From Apricaphanius iberus (Eukaryota > Chordata > Actinopteri > Cyprinodontiformes > Aphaniidae), in assembly GCA_028564705.1 (NCBI GenBank), contig JAPXFQ010002738.1, positions 1,302,001 to 1,366,000 on the forward strand: a stretch of 64,000 bases of DNA, written 5' to 3'. This document shows positions 1-11,306 of this stretch, piece by piece. Both the position numbers and the translations under genes were made by a program. The notes beneath the pieces are model-generated. The model was not told where the DNA came from and did no database searches. It worked only from the letters and a program-made list of their open reading frames with translations. How positions within the stretch are numbered: the stretch's first letter is position 1; each line of letters begins with the position of its first letter.

Positions 1-698
1 ATGATTAAAGATTCGCTTCAGAGTGCTTTACATGATTCGGTGGTAAAGAAACCAAACGTAACCTAAAGCCTGTATGCATTGATGTTCGCTAATTTTAATA
101 CTGTATTTGTAGCGATATCATGGTGCTGTTTGACTAGATATGATGTTTAGCTTTGATGTTTTTAGGTAGTAAACTTTATTCACGTTCAATTGTAAGATTT
201 GTCCACACGTAGCCGGGTATCTCACAAAACGTAGATATTTTTCTACGGTTTGGCCCGTCATCCACACGTAAACGCAGATATATGGCACAAAAAAATGTAT
301 CTTAAAAAAAAGTAATGCTGCGCTGCGACCAAAGTAAGAAAACTGTTTTTTAAACCGTTAAAAGGACAATTTAAAGTCTTTTTTTTTTTTTACTAAGGTT
401 TATGTGACGATGTCGTCTCAAAATCTGTTTGCTTTTCAAACAATTTAAGTGATTGGTGAAAAAGAAAAATCGCAAAAGCATTGCAACGTTTCACAAAAGT
501 ATGGACTTTTTAGTTTATTAACTTACATTATTTGGAAAAAATAAAAGGAAATACTTAATCATTTTAGTTAAAATCATTTTCGTTGTGCATGATTTGTTTT
601 GGTTGTTTAAAAACTTTTTTTTAAAAATCAGATTAATTGATTAATCAATAAAGTGCTAGATTAATCGATTACAAAAAGAATCCATAGCTGCAGCCCTA
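1..698. mobile_element. Right-hand part of a non-autonomous hAT-like element
   Basis: The stretch ends at 698 with a subterminal region rich in ATTAATCGATT followed by GCTGCAGCCCTA, the usual right terminus of fish hAT elements (inverted: TAGGGCTGCAGC). Bases about 313-480 are an inverted copy of about 18960-19325: both share the GCTGCGCTGCGACCAAAGTAAG motif and the AAACAATTTAAGTGATTGG block. The left terminus lies before the window. No transposase reading frame is visible. Confidence 0.5.
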
Positions 699-2400
699 GT
701 GAATCCTTTTGACAGCATTACGCAGCAGAGAGGACGTTACTCACGCTTTGCTGTTGGTGCAACGATACGGCGACGCTAATTATAGTTACGAGCAAACTTT
801 CTGTTAACATCTCTTATTATATCCGAAAAATAACCCCGTTTAAAAAATATATTTTTTTTTTTGGAGGCTGATCAGGTTTCATGGTAATACATACTTCACT
901 GTTATACAAGCAGGCGAGATGCACACAACAGATGGCACACCCCTCGTCCCCTCTAGTGTGCGCAAAGTAGGTCGGAAGGGCAGCGTTGACCATTACAGCT
1001 TGTGGACTGTGGCGAGCAGCTTAGCTCACACTAAACCAACGGCAAGTCAAGGAGATGATGGAGGAATCGGTCCACAGATGGGCGCGCTGTCGATGCCGAC
1101 ACGCCTTCGCTGTGTTCAGAGAGGAAAGAAGAGGTGACGGACATTTTCCCCTTCCTCCTCGCCCTCCAAATACTCATCTTTTCCCTCAAAGTCTGGGAAG
1201 AGGAGGAAAGTAGACGGAGAGCTGCAGAGGACCCAATTTTAAAAAGAGTCTGAAGGAATAAAAGGGAGAATGGACAAAGAGGGAAAGTAGATAAGTGGAT
1301 GGAAAGAGGAGCAGAGCCAGAAGGCAGAGATGGGGGGGGGGGGGACAAGAGGAGCATAAAAAATTGGAGGACTACAGGAAGAAGGTGCGTCTTTATGCTC
1401 TTGTGAGACATCATGTGATTCCTCCCACCCTAAATATGTCCAAAAAGCCTCTAAAAATCAGCGTCCTCCTGCATGATGGGGGGCCTTTTTTAACCGCTGC
1501 ACAACTAAGCAGTCATTCCGTGTTGGCTTCATTTAAAAAAAAATGCTAAATAATGCAGCTTCTGTTCTGAACGTGGTGGAAAATGAGTGTGTCGTTGCTC
1601 ATAGAGACGGATGAGTTGCACCGTATCGGTAAGCAGAAACGCGCGTCCGTGACGGCTCTGACATAACGCCGTGTGATGAGTACAGTGCAGACTAGTCATG
1701 TGCACAACAATGAGCAGGAGGGTTAACAGGGAAAGCTACACCCACTGAGCCCTGCCCCCCTCTGCATCACATTCAGGCATCGCTCCGTCCTCCCCAACCT
1801 TCCCCCTCCTCCTCCTCCTGACTTTTTGCTTTCACGTCTTTTGTCCAGCTTCGTCCCTTCTCTCCCCTTCGTCTCCGATGCGACCCTCTGTGGTGGGACG
1901 AGGGCTCGGCTGCGCCGCTTTCCTCTCATCTCCCATCCTCTCTGCGGTGCAGGCCTCAAGGAGCGCTCGGAGTTGAGAGGGTCTCTTTCCTGTTTCCAAA
2001 ATGTCCGCTTCTAATTTTCTTAAACTGGTCATTTGTTTTTTAAATTATTGCAGGGAAGAGGTGATGTAGACATGGAGCAGTACTGGATTCTTTGTGCTAT
2101 GTTACATGGTGACATTTACCCTGAGTAAAAACACCAAAGCATCGTAATAAATTAACTTTGCTGCAGCTTTCTGCTGTCCTTCCTTCATCCTTTGGCTTAA
2201 CTATCCTACAGAAACGACTCCAGTCAGAAGCCTTCGTCTCACTGTACATGCAGATGTAGCAACATGGTCGTCCTTACATTATGCCAGATCCCATACTTAT
2301 ACCATAAAATATATAAATAATAATGATTTGGGTTCCTTAGCCTGTCATAAAAGAGTGGGGGTTCATTTTTCTAAAAAAATATTTGCCTCCATGTTATAAA
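699..2400. other. Non-coding stretch upstream of nol4l exons
   Basis: No exon with homology could be recognised. The stretch has purine-rich (1190-1340) and pyrimidine-rich (1780-1960) segments and a modest GC rise at 1740-2000. Short open frames here have no recognisable protein features and overlap on both strands, so they are treated as chance. Confidence 0.4.
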
Positions 2401-3187
2401 TTCATTTATTAATGTCACAGTTTCAAGCAAAGTATCTAGTGCTGGAGCTAAATAATTCAGGTTAGGCGAGCTTTTCAATTTGGAAGCTCAATATTTTAAG
2501 TTATTTACTTAATATTTTGTTAGGAAGCCAAATATTTAGTTTGAAAACTATATATTTAGCTTATAAGCTATATGATTACCAAAGAAGTTAAATATTGAGT
2601 TAGCTAAATATTTAATTTGTAATCTAAACATTCAATTAAGAAGTTGAATATTTACTTTGGAAACTAAATGTGGAGTTAAAAAGCTAAAGATTAAGTTTGG
2701 AGCTTAATATTTAGTTTGAAAACAACATATTTAGCTAAGAAGCTATATATGTAGTAAAGAAGTTAAATATTGAGTTGGTAGCTAAATACTTAATACGTTT
2801 AATATTTATTTTGCAAACTCAATGTTTAGTTAAGAAGCTAAATATTAAGTTTGAAGCTAAATATCTAGTTAAAAAGCCTAACTTTCTTTACCCACATATT
2901 TTTTCAGAATCTAAATATTTAGTTTGAAAACATTTAGCTAAGAAGATATATATTTAGTTAAGAAGTTAAATATTGAGTTGGTAGCTAAACACTTAATACG
3001 TTTAATATTTATTTTGCAAACTAAATGTTTAGTTAAGAAGCTAAATATTAAGTTTGAAGCTAAATATCTTGTTAAAAAGCCTAACTTTCTTTACCCACAT
3101 ATTTTTTCAGAATCTAAATATTTAGTTTGAAAACATTTAGCTAAGAAGATATATATTTAGTTAAGAAGTTAAATATTGAGTTGGTAG

Positions 3188-3819
3188 TGTTGAATTAAAT
3201 AATTATCATAAGTAATTCAATGCATGTTCAAGCAGAGACAAAATGGAACCAATTTCCAGTTTAACATTTATTTTGAACAGATTAACAAATTGCAGTTTTA
3301 CGGAGGAATTTTGCCCCCGTCAGTTCCTCTGTGGTCCAGATTTAAAGAAATCTGAACATTGAATGATTTTCATGTCAAAACTTTTATAGGCTCCAGTATT
3401 CTGCCAGGGTTGTAGGCGTTCCTTCTCCTCGAAATCTTACTCCAATCCGATCATTTCCAAACAGTGTCTGAGCCATGATTTGCTGTCAGAGAATCCTGGA
3501 GTCAAAAGATGGGTCGTCTCTGTTCTGGGTCAAAGGTTCATTATAAAGATTTATGGTTAAATGGCTATCTGCTTCTCTACAACTTTTCTCCCAGTTTCTT
3601 ATCTAAACATCCTGCTTTTACAACATGCCATAAACTTTAGCCAAAAGTTTTACGACTTAAAAGCTTAGCCCCATAAACAATACTGACAAACCCATCTTTA
3701 CCATCATGCAAGCTAATTAAAACAGACTTTTACTTTCTGAATACTAACTAAAGATTATATAAACATATTTAATACGAGACTGTTATATAAAGTAGCCCCA
3801 AAAAATATGAGTCACGACA
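3188..3819. mobile_element. Solo LTR with 4-bp target-site duplication
   Basis: A 632-bp insertion unlike its surroundings starts with TGTTG and ends with CGACA, the TG...CA form of long terminal repeats with short inverted ends. It is flanked by GTAG on both sides (3184-3187 and 3820-3823). Removing it together with one GTAG restores the satellite unit exactly (GTTGGTAGCTAAATACTTAATACG-like, as in neighbouring units). No internal retroelement sequence adjoins it, so it is a solo LTR left by recombination. The 4-bp duplication fits some endogenous retrovirus or gypsy-type elements; the family was not recognised. Confidence 0.75.
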
Positions 3820-4147
3820 GTAGCTAAATACTTAATACGTTTAATATTTATTTTGCAAACTAAATGTTTAGTTAAGAAGCTAAATATTAAGTCTGAAGCT
3901 AAATATCTAGTTAAAAAGCCTAACTTTCTTTACCCACATATTTTTTCAGAATCTAAATATTTAGTTTGAAAACATTTAGCTAAGAAGATATATATTTAGT
4001 TAAGTTAAATATTGATTTAGTAGCTAAATATTTAATTCAGAAGTTGATTTACTTGGCAAACTAAATATTTAGTTTGCAAGATAAATATTGAGCTATAAAC
4101 TAAATATTTAGGTAAAAAGGTAAATATTTAGTAAAGAAGTTAATATT

Positions 4148-4243
4148 GTAAATGGCCTGTATTTGTATAGTGCTTTACTTAGAAACACAAAGCGCTTTAC
4201 ACTAAATTCAGTCACTCACCCATTTACGCATACATTCATATTG
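4148..4243. repeat. Short fish LINE/SINE tail fragment
   Basis: The text GTAAATGGCCTGTATTTGTATAG, then AAAGCGCTTTACAC and CAGTCACTCACCCATTTACGC, is a widespread teleost dispersed repeat. A second, shorter piece of the same sequence lies at about 4703-4732. Both are embedded in the AT-rich satellite and may have been carried along by its amplification. Confidence 0.6.
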
Positions 4244-4849
4244 AGTTAGTGAGATTAATAATACATTTTAAGCTAAATATTTAATAAAGTTTAATAAAGA
4301 TTCACTTTGCAAACTAAATGTTTAGAAAAGACGCTCAACTTTTAGTTTGAAATACATTTATAGATTGAAAATTAAATATTTATCTAAGAATCTTAGTTTG
4401 CAAACTAAATATTAAACTCCCAGCTAAATATTTAGCTAAGAAGCTAAACATTTAGTAAAGGAGAATATTTAGTTGGGAACCTAAATATAACATTTTTCAG
4501 CTAAATATTTAGATGGTAAGTTAAACATTTACTTTGTAAACTAAATTTTTTGTTAAGAAGCTAAATATTTAGTTGAAAATATTAATATATAGTTGAAGAT
4601 AAATATTTTTAATTTTTCAGCTAAATATTTAAGACTAAATATTGAGTTAAACACTAAATGTTTAGGTAAACATGTAAATATGTAGTAAAGAAGTCAAATA
4701 TTGTAAATGGCCTGTATTTGTAGTGCTTTACTCTAAAAGAGGCTAAATATTTAGTAAAGAAGGCGAATATTTAGTTGGGAACCTAAATATTTACATTGTA
4801 AACAAAATACTACTAAAAAAAGACTAAATATTTTTTTGTTTCTAAATAT

Positions 4850-5250
4850 TTTGTTTGCTAACTAAATATTGAATATTTAAGACACTAAATAATTATTTAT
4901 GTTTCTAAATATTTAGTTTGCTAACTAAATATTGATTATTTAAGACACTAAATAATTATTTTAAGTTTCTAAATATTTAATTTGCTAACTAAATATTGAA
5001 TATTTAAGACACAAAAACATTATTTACGTTTCTAAATACTTAGTTTGCTAACTAAATATTGAATATTTAAGACACTAAATAATTATTTTAAGTTCCTAAA
5101 TATTTAATTTGCTAACTAAATATTGAATATTTAAGACACAAAAACATTATTTACGTTTCTAAATATTTCGTTTGCTAACTAAATATTGAATATTTAAGAC
5201 TAAATATTTTTTTAGTTTCTAAATATTTAGTTTGCTAACTAAATATTGAG
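4850..5250. repeat. Tandem array, about 64-bp unit, six copies
   Basis: The marker GAATATTTAAGAC recurs at about 4871, 4934, 4998, 5061, 5125 and 5188, a spacing of 63-64 bases. Each unit contains CTAAATATTTAG-type and CTAACTAAATATTG motifs. Copies differ by only a few bases, so this part of the satellite expanded more recently than the rest. Confidence 0.85.
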
Positions 5251-5259
5251 TTCCAAACT

Positions 5260-6490
5260 CAACGCTCACTTCAGTGGGAGGGAATCCCGTAGCATGTGTT
5301 CTCTGCACACTCCAAAGCATGACCAAGTCTTGAATGCGCTGTTAGGTCCCGGTTAGTGAGATGCATTGAGTCCAGGTCTGAGATGATGCTCAGATGCTCT
5401 CATGGGAAATCTTATCTTTGGTTAATTTAGTTACGTTGACTCTGCGGTTAAAGTTGAAAATGTCTGCACCTAGTCCGTCGTAGATGGAAAATATTTGGTT
5501 AAATGTCCCACTCCCTCCGATCTTCCTCCATCCGTCTGGATTGTGGGAAGAAAATGTATCCACTGTTCTGCTCCCAAACTGGCGAACTATTGGAAATTCA
5601 GCATATTGACTCTTTTTTTTTCCTTTCCAAATCCAGACGTAAAAACTCATGTTTATTTTATTTGTTTTAATCTTGTATTTATTCAACAAGCAGATGTTTT
5701 CAAAGATGCATATGTTATTAGGTTTTTGTTAATATTTGGGTATTACATTGCGCTGCAATCAGCGGCTGCATGAGTCTGTTTCAGTTTCTATGAGTGACGG
5801 GGGGGATCGGCACAAGGGATTACATCTCATTAAAAGGGGAGATTGATCTGCTCAGCTTTAAATTGTGATCAGTAGGATTAAGTGTGCTGCCTACAATGAC
5901 TGACATAATGTCTCTGTCGCTGCAGCGTTTGAAGAAACAAAAAATCAACCATGAAATATTTCTGTGGTATGAGGTCCTGTGGTATAAACAGAGGATCGTA
6001 ACGAATCCTAAGAAACCTTTGGAGCAGAAATATGAGGAGATTTAAAATGTTCTGCTGATGATTGAGGAACCTGAACTTGCTCCTCTTGTCAAGAATTTCA
6101 TAGTTATCATTTGATGATTTTCCCTGGCTTTCTAAACTCCAAGAACATCTGATTAAATGGATTTTATTGTTATTAATTTAAAATCAATGTACCTAATGAA
6201 TTAGCCTACACACTGATGCATCACTTCACTGGGAAACTGCTTTTTAAAAGTGTGATCAGGTTGTTTTTTGTTTTTTTACTGCAGCTTTCTCTGTTTTTTT
6301 CCTTTGTTTTTACTTTTTATATATGATGAAATAGATTTCTTTATGTATTTTTTGCATCAAAGATTATGAGTTTAGTTGTATTTTCTTTGAGGTGCCATTT
6401 GTAAAGTTACACAGTCAAACATTAACACCAATAATCTGGATTGTTTAGTCTGTCATACGATACCAATTATATTTGCAGTCATGTAATGTA
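5260..6490. other. Unique-looking non-coding spacer
   Basis: This spacer between two blocks of the AT-rich satellite has normal base composition and shows no recognisable exon, RNA gene or transposon end. The two overlapping open frames at 5390-5773 lie on opposite strands and look like chance. Confidence 0.4.
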
Positions 6491-7145
6491 ATATGTAATC
6501 ATTTCCAACTAAACATTTAGTTAGCAAGATTAATATTTAGTTTACGAATTAAATATTTAATGTGAAGCTAAATATTTAGCTTGCCAGTTTAGCTAGCTAA
6601 ATATTTAGCCCCAAATTAAATATTTAGCGAACAAATTATTCAGTTTGAGTTTAAATATTTTTGTTAGCCAATTAAGCTAGCAAAAGATCTTTGCTAGTTG
6701 ATTTAGCTAATTTAGTTTACAAATTATTTTGTTTGAAGATGAATATTTAGCTTGCCAGTTTAGCTAGCTAAATATTTAGCTGTCCAGTTTAGCTAGCTAA
6801 ATATTTAGCTGTCGAGTTTAGCTAGCTAAATACTTAGCTTGCAAGTTTAGCTTGCTAAATATTTAGCTCCAAATGTAATATTTAGATTACAAATTATTTA
6901 GTTTAAAGCTATATTATATTTTGCTAACGACTTTAGCTAGCTACATTTAGCTTGTTAGTTTATCTAGAAAGATATTTAGCTCAAAATTTAATATTTTAGT
7001 TGACAAATTATTTAGTTTGAACTAAATATTTAGCTAGCCAGTTTAGCTAGTTCAATATTTAGCTCCAAATAAATATTTAGCCAGCCGGTTTAGCTCAGAA
7101 AATATTTAGCTTGCAAATGAAATATTTAATTAATATTTTAACTAG
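6490..7145. repeat. Second block of the CTAAATATTTAG satellite
   Basis: This block repeats GCTAGCTAAATATTTAGCT and CAGTTTAGCTAGC, close variants of the motif in 2400-5250. Several units at 6740-6850 are nearly identical (TTTAGCTAGCTAAATATTTAG), which suggests local duplication. Confidence 0.8.
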
Positions 7146-8010
7146 CTAATAATTTACTTCACATCCTCCATTTGAGCCTTGAGCTGCAGCTCTGTGCATC
7201 AGCCTGGACATGATGGACAGCAAGAAATCAGGACAGGATGTGGGTGAAAGGGCAGAGTGGGATGGAGTGTGAGGGAGAAGCATTAACTCTAAGAGCCAGG
7301 CAGCGTAGTTTGAGACAAAACTGTGTGTGACGGATGAGTGTGCAGGAGGCTGTGTCCCTTTGCAGACAGCTCCTGTTTGCTGTTGTCCTGTTGGCATCAT
7401 GATGCCGACGTTGTGCTCATCCCATTCCATTAGCTCGTTGACTGGCTGCCTGGAACCTCCATTGCTCTATTATCTCTGCCTTGAAGCATGACAGCCAGGA
7501 TCCCTCCTCGACTTCCTCTGCAGTGACAATAAATTAAACACCTAAAACACCATGTAGGAATTCCCATCTCATCTTTAGCCTCGGCTCATTGGGTTTCAGT
7601 TATTAGTTGTGGTGGTTTTATCATCTGTCATAAACAGCTTTACATAATTCAACATTTATCCTGGTTAAAAAAAAAAATCAAATTACCTTCATACAGCCTG
7701 TAGAACATTATATGATTCACATTCTTCAAGAGCTCTTGCTGCCTGGACTCCTGGAATATTTTGAATATAGTTGTTAAAAGGGAATTTTGGGTAGATTGTT
7801 GCCTTTGATCAAGATGCCTAAATTGAGGGAAAATATATGTATATTCTTTCTAGCCTTGTCATTTCTCCCATGATAGGTTCCCCCTGTCACGGATGGATAT
7901 ATTTCAGAAATCTAAATGTTTTTCGATGCTCAATTTTCTGTTGTTATGCAGACCTGGAAGAAGTTTTACATTTTATGTTCTGTTGGGATATAATGGCTAA
8001 AATAGTACGT
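7146..8010. other. Non-coding stretch, nothing recognised
   Basis: No exon-like or repeat structure stands out. The base composition is ordinary for this locus. Confidence 0.4.
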
Positions 8011-8019
8011 TTTCGGTAT

Positions 8020-8435
8020 ACGTTAATCCACAAAAATAAACTCAAATGTGCAGATGACTTTAAAAAAAATCTTGATTAGTATTAAACAATTTTTTCCTTA
8101 ATTCCTTATTTTCAATCCCTGGAAATATTGCAATTTTTTTAAATTTACGAGAGTTGTATATAACTGAGATTTGATCTTTGAAGAAAAAAAAAAAAATCAA
8201 TACATAATATAGTACAAGCAGACATAGCCAGAGTTGACGATAATGGAACCACTTGAAAACATTCAGTGCTTAGAAATGTTTGAATAAAACTTTACCCATA
8301 TATGAGAATACAACAAGCTTAAAGCCTAGTCAGCTTTACTTGAATTCAGCATGGGCACCTGTTGAAAAAAAAAAATCCCTTCTTATCAACGGAGTTTGGT
8401 CTGATCGGATGGTACTGGTAGCCTATTTTGGTTTA
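8020..8435 (+). repeat. Dispersed repeat shared with 42841-43370
   Basis: Blocks such as GACATAGCCAGAGT, GAACCACTTGAAAACA, CTTCTTATCAACGG and TCTGATCGGA occur in the same order and orientation at 42841-43370. The other copy starts with TAGGTGTGTAACGGGACAC, a hAT-like end, so both are probably fragments of one non-autonomous DNA transposon family. Confidence 0.55.
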
Positions 8436-8439
8436 TTTT

Positions 8440-8653
8440 TTTTTATAAAGACAAGGTGTTCAGGTGGAGAAAAAAAACAACTTTTCTTTCTTTACCTTGA
8501 CATGTTTCGACTGCATCCTGCAGTCTTCCTCAGAAGCGTCATCTGACAGCCGTGACGTGTCGTTTATCAGCTGTTACTTTCAGTCGAAACATGTCAAGGT
8601 AAAGAAAGAAAATTTGATTTTTTTCTCCACCTGAAAACCTTGTCTTTATAAAA
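8440..8653. mobile_element. Foldback element with 70-bp inverted repeats
   Basis: The left arm (about 8440-8513, TTATAAAGACAAGG to CATGTTTCGACTG) is the reverse complement of the right arm (about 8580-8653) with only a few mismatches. A loop of about 65 bases lies between them. Transcription would give a long hairpin. It has no coding capacity and resembles a small MITE. It sits between the 8020-8435 repeat and a LINE tail. Confidence 0.7.
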
Positions 8654-8664
8654 GAAATTAATCC

Positions 8665-9021
8665 AAATTAATCATTAAGAAGACAAAATGAACATTCTTG
8701 AACTGGTACTGGTAGCCATTAGCCATCGTGGCAGATGGCCGCTTGTACTGAGCCAGGGTTCTATCAGAGGTTTCTTCCTGTTAAAGGGGAGTTTTTCCTC
8801 TCCACTGTCGCTACATGCTTGCTCAGTATGAGGGTTTGCTGAGGAATTGCTGTGGTTGGAGTCTGCATGATCCGGGCACAACCTCACGCCGATGACTCAA
8901 CGCAATCAGCTGGGATTCCTTACATAGAAAACGTAACTGATTGGAATGTTTGTATAATTGTATTGAGATGACATTTGTTGTGAATTGGTGCTATAGAAAT
9001 AAAAGTGAATTGAATTGAATT
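8665..9021 (+). mobile_element. LINE 3' end ending in AATTG repeats
   Basis: The stretch contains GGTTTCTTCCTGTTAAA, AGTTTTTCCTCTCCACTGTC, GAGATGACATTTGTTGTGAA and GAATTGAATTGAATT in order, the 3' UTR and tail of a common fish non-LTR retrotransposon. The same sequence occurs in opposite orientation at 21586-21900. No coding part is attached, as expected for 5'-truncated copies. Confidence 0.75.
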
Positions 9022-9813
9022 AGGTATGGGTACCAATATCCAGTGCCATTATAGAACCGTTTCTGACATGAACGGTAGTGAGCATACATAAAAGCAGCGC
9101 ACATTTTGGTGCCTCATTTCGGTTCTTTTTTTCCCGGAGATGTCAGACACTATGGATTCTGGGCATGCCGATTCCCTATTTCACTAAAAAAGGTAAACAT
9201 GGCTATCTTTCTGCAGAAAAACAGCTAAAAGTTAGAAGTGTCAAAACTAACGCACAAACGAGTGTCGATTAATTCCAAGACTTTTTTTTGTTGTTGACGC
9301 AATTAACGCATGTGAACACCGCCCTGTTTATAGTTCAGCCTGCACCACATTATTATTATTGGCATATTGGCTTTGTGTGGATATGATACTAAGTTGTGTT
9401 AAAGTTATGTTTTCAGACTTAAATTAGTACTCACTATTAACGGAAGTAGCTGAGTACATCTTCACAATAAGAGCGTTTATTTCCTGTTGTGATGAACCGG
9501 GGTTTTATCTTCTGAGTGTTTACTTATGCGAAAATGGTAAATTATGACATTTTATTACTAAGTCTAAATTACATTTGATTAATGAGATGTTTAACACAGA
9601 CTGCTGATATCCACATGTTAAGTTTAACAATAATTCAATTGTTTTCTCCTTTATTTGAATAATAACAGAGCAACGGCTTCTGGATTCATCCTTTATTTAC
9701 ACTGAAAATGGTGGTGGTGGGGGGGGGGGTTTAATCGTTTTTAGGAATGGTGATTAATTCACAGCTACCCTGTGATTAATTTGATCAACATTTTTAATCA
9801 TTTGACAGTCCTA
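9022..9813. mobile_element. Decayed hAT-like elements
   Basis: The end near 9813 (ATCATTTGACAGTCCTA; inverted TAGGACTGTCAAATGAT) and the TTAATCACAGG-type subterminal sequence belong to a well-known fish hAT non-autonomous family. Its left side is probably near 9238 (GTGTCAAAACTAACGC). The stretch before it (9022 on, TAGGTATGGGTACCAATATC) looks like the start of another element of the group seen at 10040. Confidence 0.45.
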
Positions 9814-10039
9814 CTAAAAATAAAAAATAAGAGGGTTTTTGGAGGGAGTTTGTATGTTTTCCCTTCTTTAAGCACCGGTACCGTTTAATAACTGTGCACT
9901 GCGCTCTGAAACAAACATGGCAGACTAGGCTTAGGAACGGAACGATACTAAACAATATGAGATTTTTTTAATTAACAGTTTGTCACAGTTAACCAATGTT
10001 GGAAGGCATTTTTTATTGTTCAGAAATCATACTGGAAAT

Positions 10040-11306
10040 TAGGTATGCAGCGATACCACTTTTTAAAAAAACAATATAATACCGATACTGGAATCTGAGT
10101 TCTTATCGATGTACCAATGCGATACTTCTACCACGTAAAAAAAAAATTGCAGTGAATTGGAAGACAGCTTTTATTTTCTTCTCCGCCTGTTACAACAATT
10201 AAAAGTAAATCAGATTAAAAAAATAATGCAATAACTGAAATTTCAGGTAAAAAATAAACTTTTTCTGTGAAATTATTGCAGAGTTTCCACATTTTAAATA
10301 TCGGTTCATTAGGGGTATCACAATTCTCCAAATCCTCTATTTGATTCTCGATTATTATTTTTTCTTTTCTTACAGTACAGAGCCCTGTGCCATTTTTAGA
10401 CTAGTTTACTCTATGATCATTGATTTTATTCATAAAATGTTGTACAGTAAATCTTATTTCAAAAGACATATAAGTTATCTAATTTCCATTATTCTTGTGT
10501 AATGTATCATGTTAGGCATTAATGGTCAAATTGAAATAATTTATTTACAATATTATTGTATTTACAATAAATTGTTACACCTATAAGTGTAAAAATCTTG
10601 TTTAAATAAATAATAAAAATGATCAGCAACAGAGGGTTGCTGCCATCTAGTGTCTCTTTTTAGTTACTGCAGCGCAACAACTCTCAGCTCCGGCTGGCTC
10701 AGAGAAACGAGCTAATCTGCAGCTAACAGCGGTGCTCTTGTTTACAACAAGAATGTTGACTTAACTCACAGAGAAATCAATATTTCCTCTCTGATGTTTT
10801 GATAGTAGAAGGAGCAGCTATAGCTCCGGTCCCGCTGCTTCTTTCTTCATCCATGGTTTAACTGTAGCTTAGCTAATAGCTACTAGCTAGCGTCGGCTAA
10901 TAGGCTCTGTAGAGGTGTGCTCTGTTCACAGGGAGGTTGTTATTGTGACATAGCTGTTAATAATGTTACCAGGTGTGGTTGTGAGCTGTGTGATAAAATG
11001 CAATATGTGGTTTCTTATGAAGAGAAAATCAGATTAAATAGATGTTTGCCGGCTAACTGTTGCTACGGAGTCCGAGTGGGACGCTAGTGACGCTACAGTA
11101 TGTAAACATGGGAGGAGGTGATCACGATCGTCTTTTAGATTTTCTGGGCGCGAGGTCATGATGTAATTTCGATCGTTTTCGATTAAAAAAAAATCAAGAT
11201 CGTGACACCCCTACGGTTAATGGAATCGGTTAACTAACAAATACTAATACGAGTACGTTGGAAGGGCACAGGCACCAATACCAGTATCTGTGTTGATGCA
11301 TCCCTA
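10040..11306. mobile_element. hAT-like element split by a second hAT-like element
   Basis: The left end is TAGGTATGCAGCGATACC and the right end is GTTGATGCATCCCTA. Flanking 8-mers CTGGAAAT and CGGGAAAC agree at 6 of 8 positions, in line with the 8-bp duplication of hAT transposons. Internal text (GATACTTCTACCAC, TTTCCACATTTTAAATATCGGTT) is shared with the copies at 16010-16280, 24743-25401, 33892-34190, 35152-35492 and 39985-40210. The element is interrupted at 10310-11213. No transposase frame is visible. Confidence 0.7.
10310..11213. mobile_element. Inner hAT-like element with 8-bp duplication
   Basis: The ends are TAGGGGTATCACAATTCT and AAGATCGTGACACCCCTA, which are imperfect inverted repeats. 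Flanking 8-mers are CGGTTCAT (10302-10309) and CGGTTAAT (11214-11221), 7 of 8 identical. The site lies inside the outer element at 10040-11306, so this insertion is younger. It is the same family as 53494-54344 (shared block TACAGTACAGAGC, then TACAGTAAATCTTATT). At 904 bp without an intact frame, it is non-autonomous. Confidence 0.8.

Larger units (their letters stand above)
2400..5250. repeat. AT-rich satellite built on palindrome CTAAATATTTAG
   Basis: Hundreds of variants of AGCTAAATATTTAGTTTG and AACTAAATATTTAG follow each other in both orientations. The core CTAAATATTTAG is its own reverse complement. A higher-order unit of roughly 190-240 bases, marked by CCCACATATTTTTTCAG and CTTAATACGTTTAATATT, occurs about three times (around 2760-2930, 2940-3187 and 3820-4010). 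An LTR (3188-3819) and a LINE-tail-like piece (4148-4243) interrupt the array. Related sequence resumes at 6490-7145 and appears briefly near 59868-59930. Confidence 0.85.

Noticed and set aside
9700..9732. GGTGGTGGGGGG run as a possible G-quadruplex
   Set aside because: It lies inside a decayed transposon and is short. Nothing links it to a gene or promoter.
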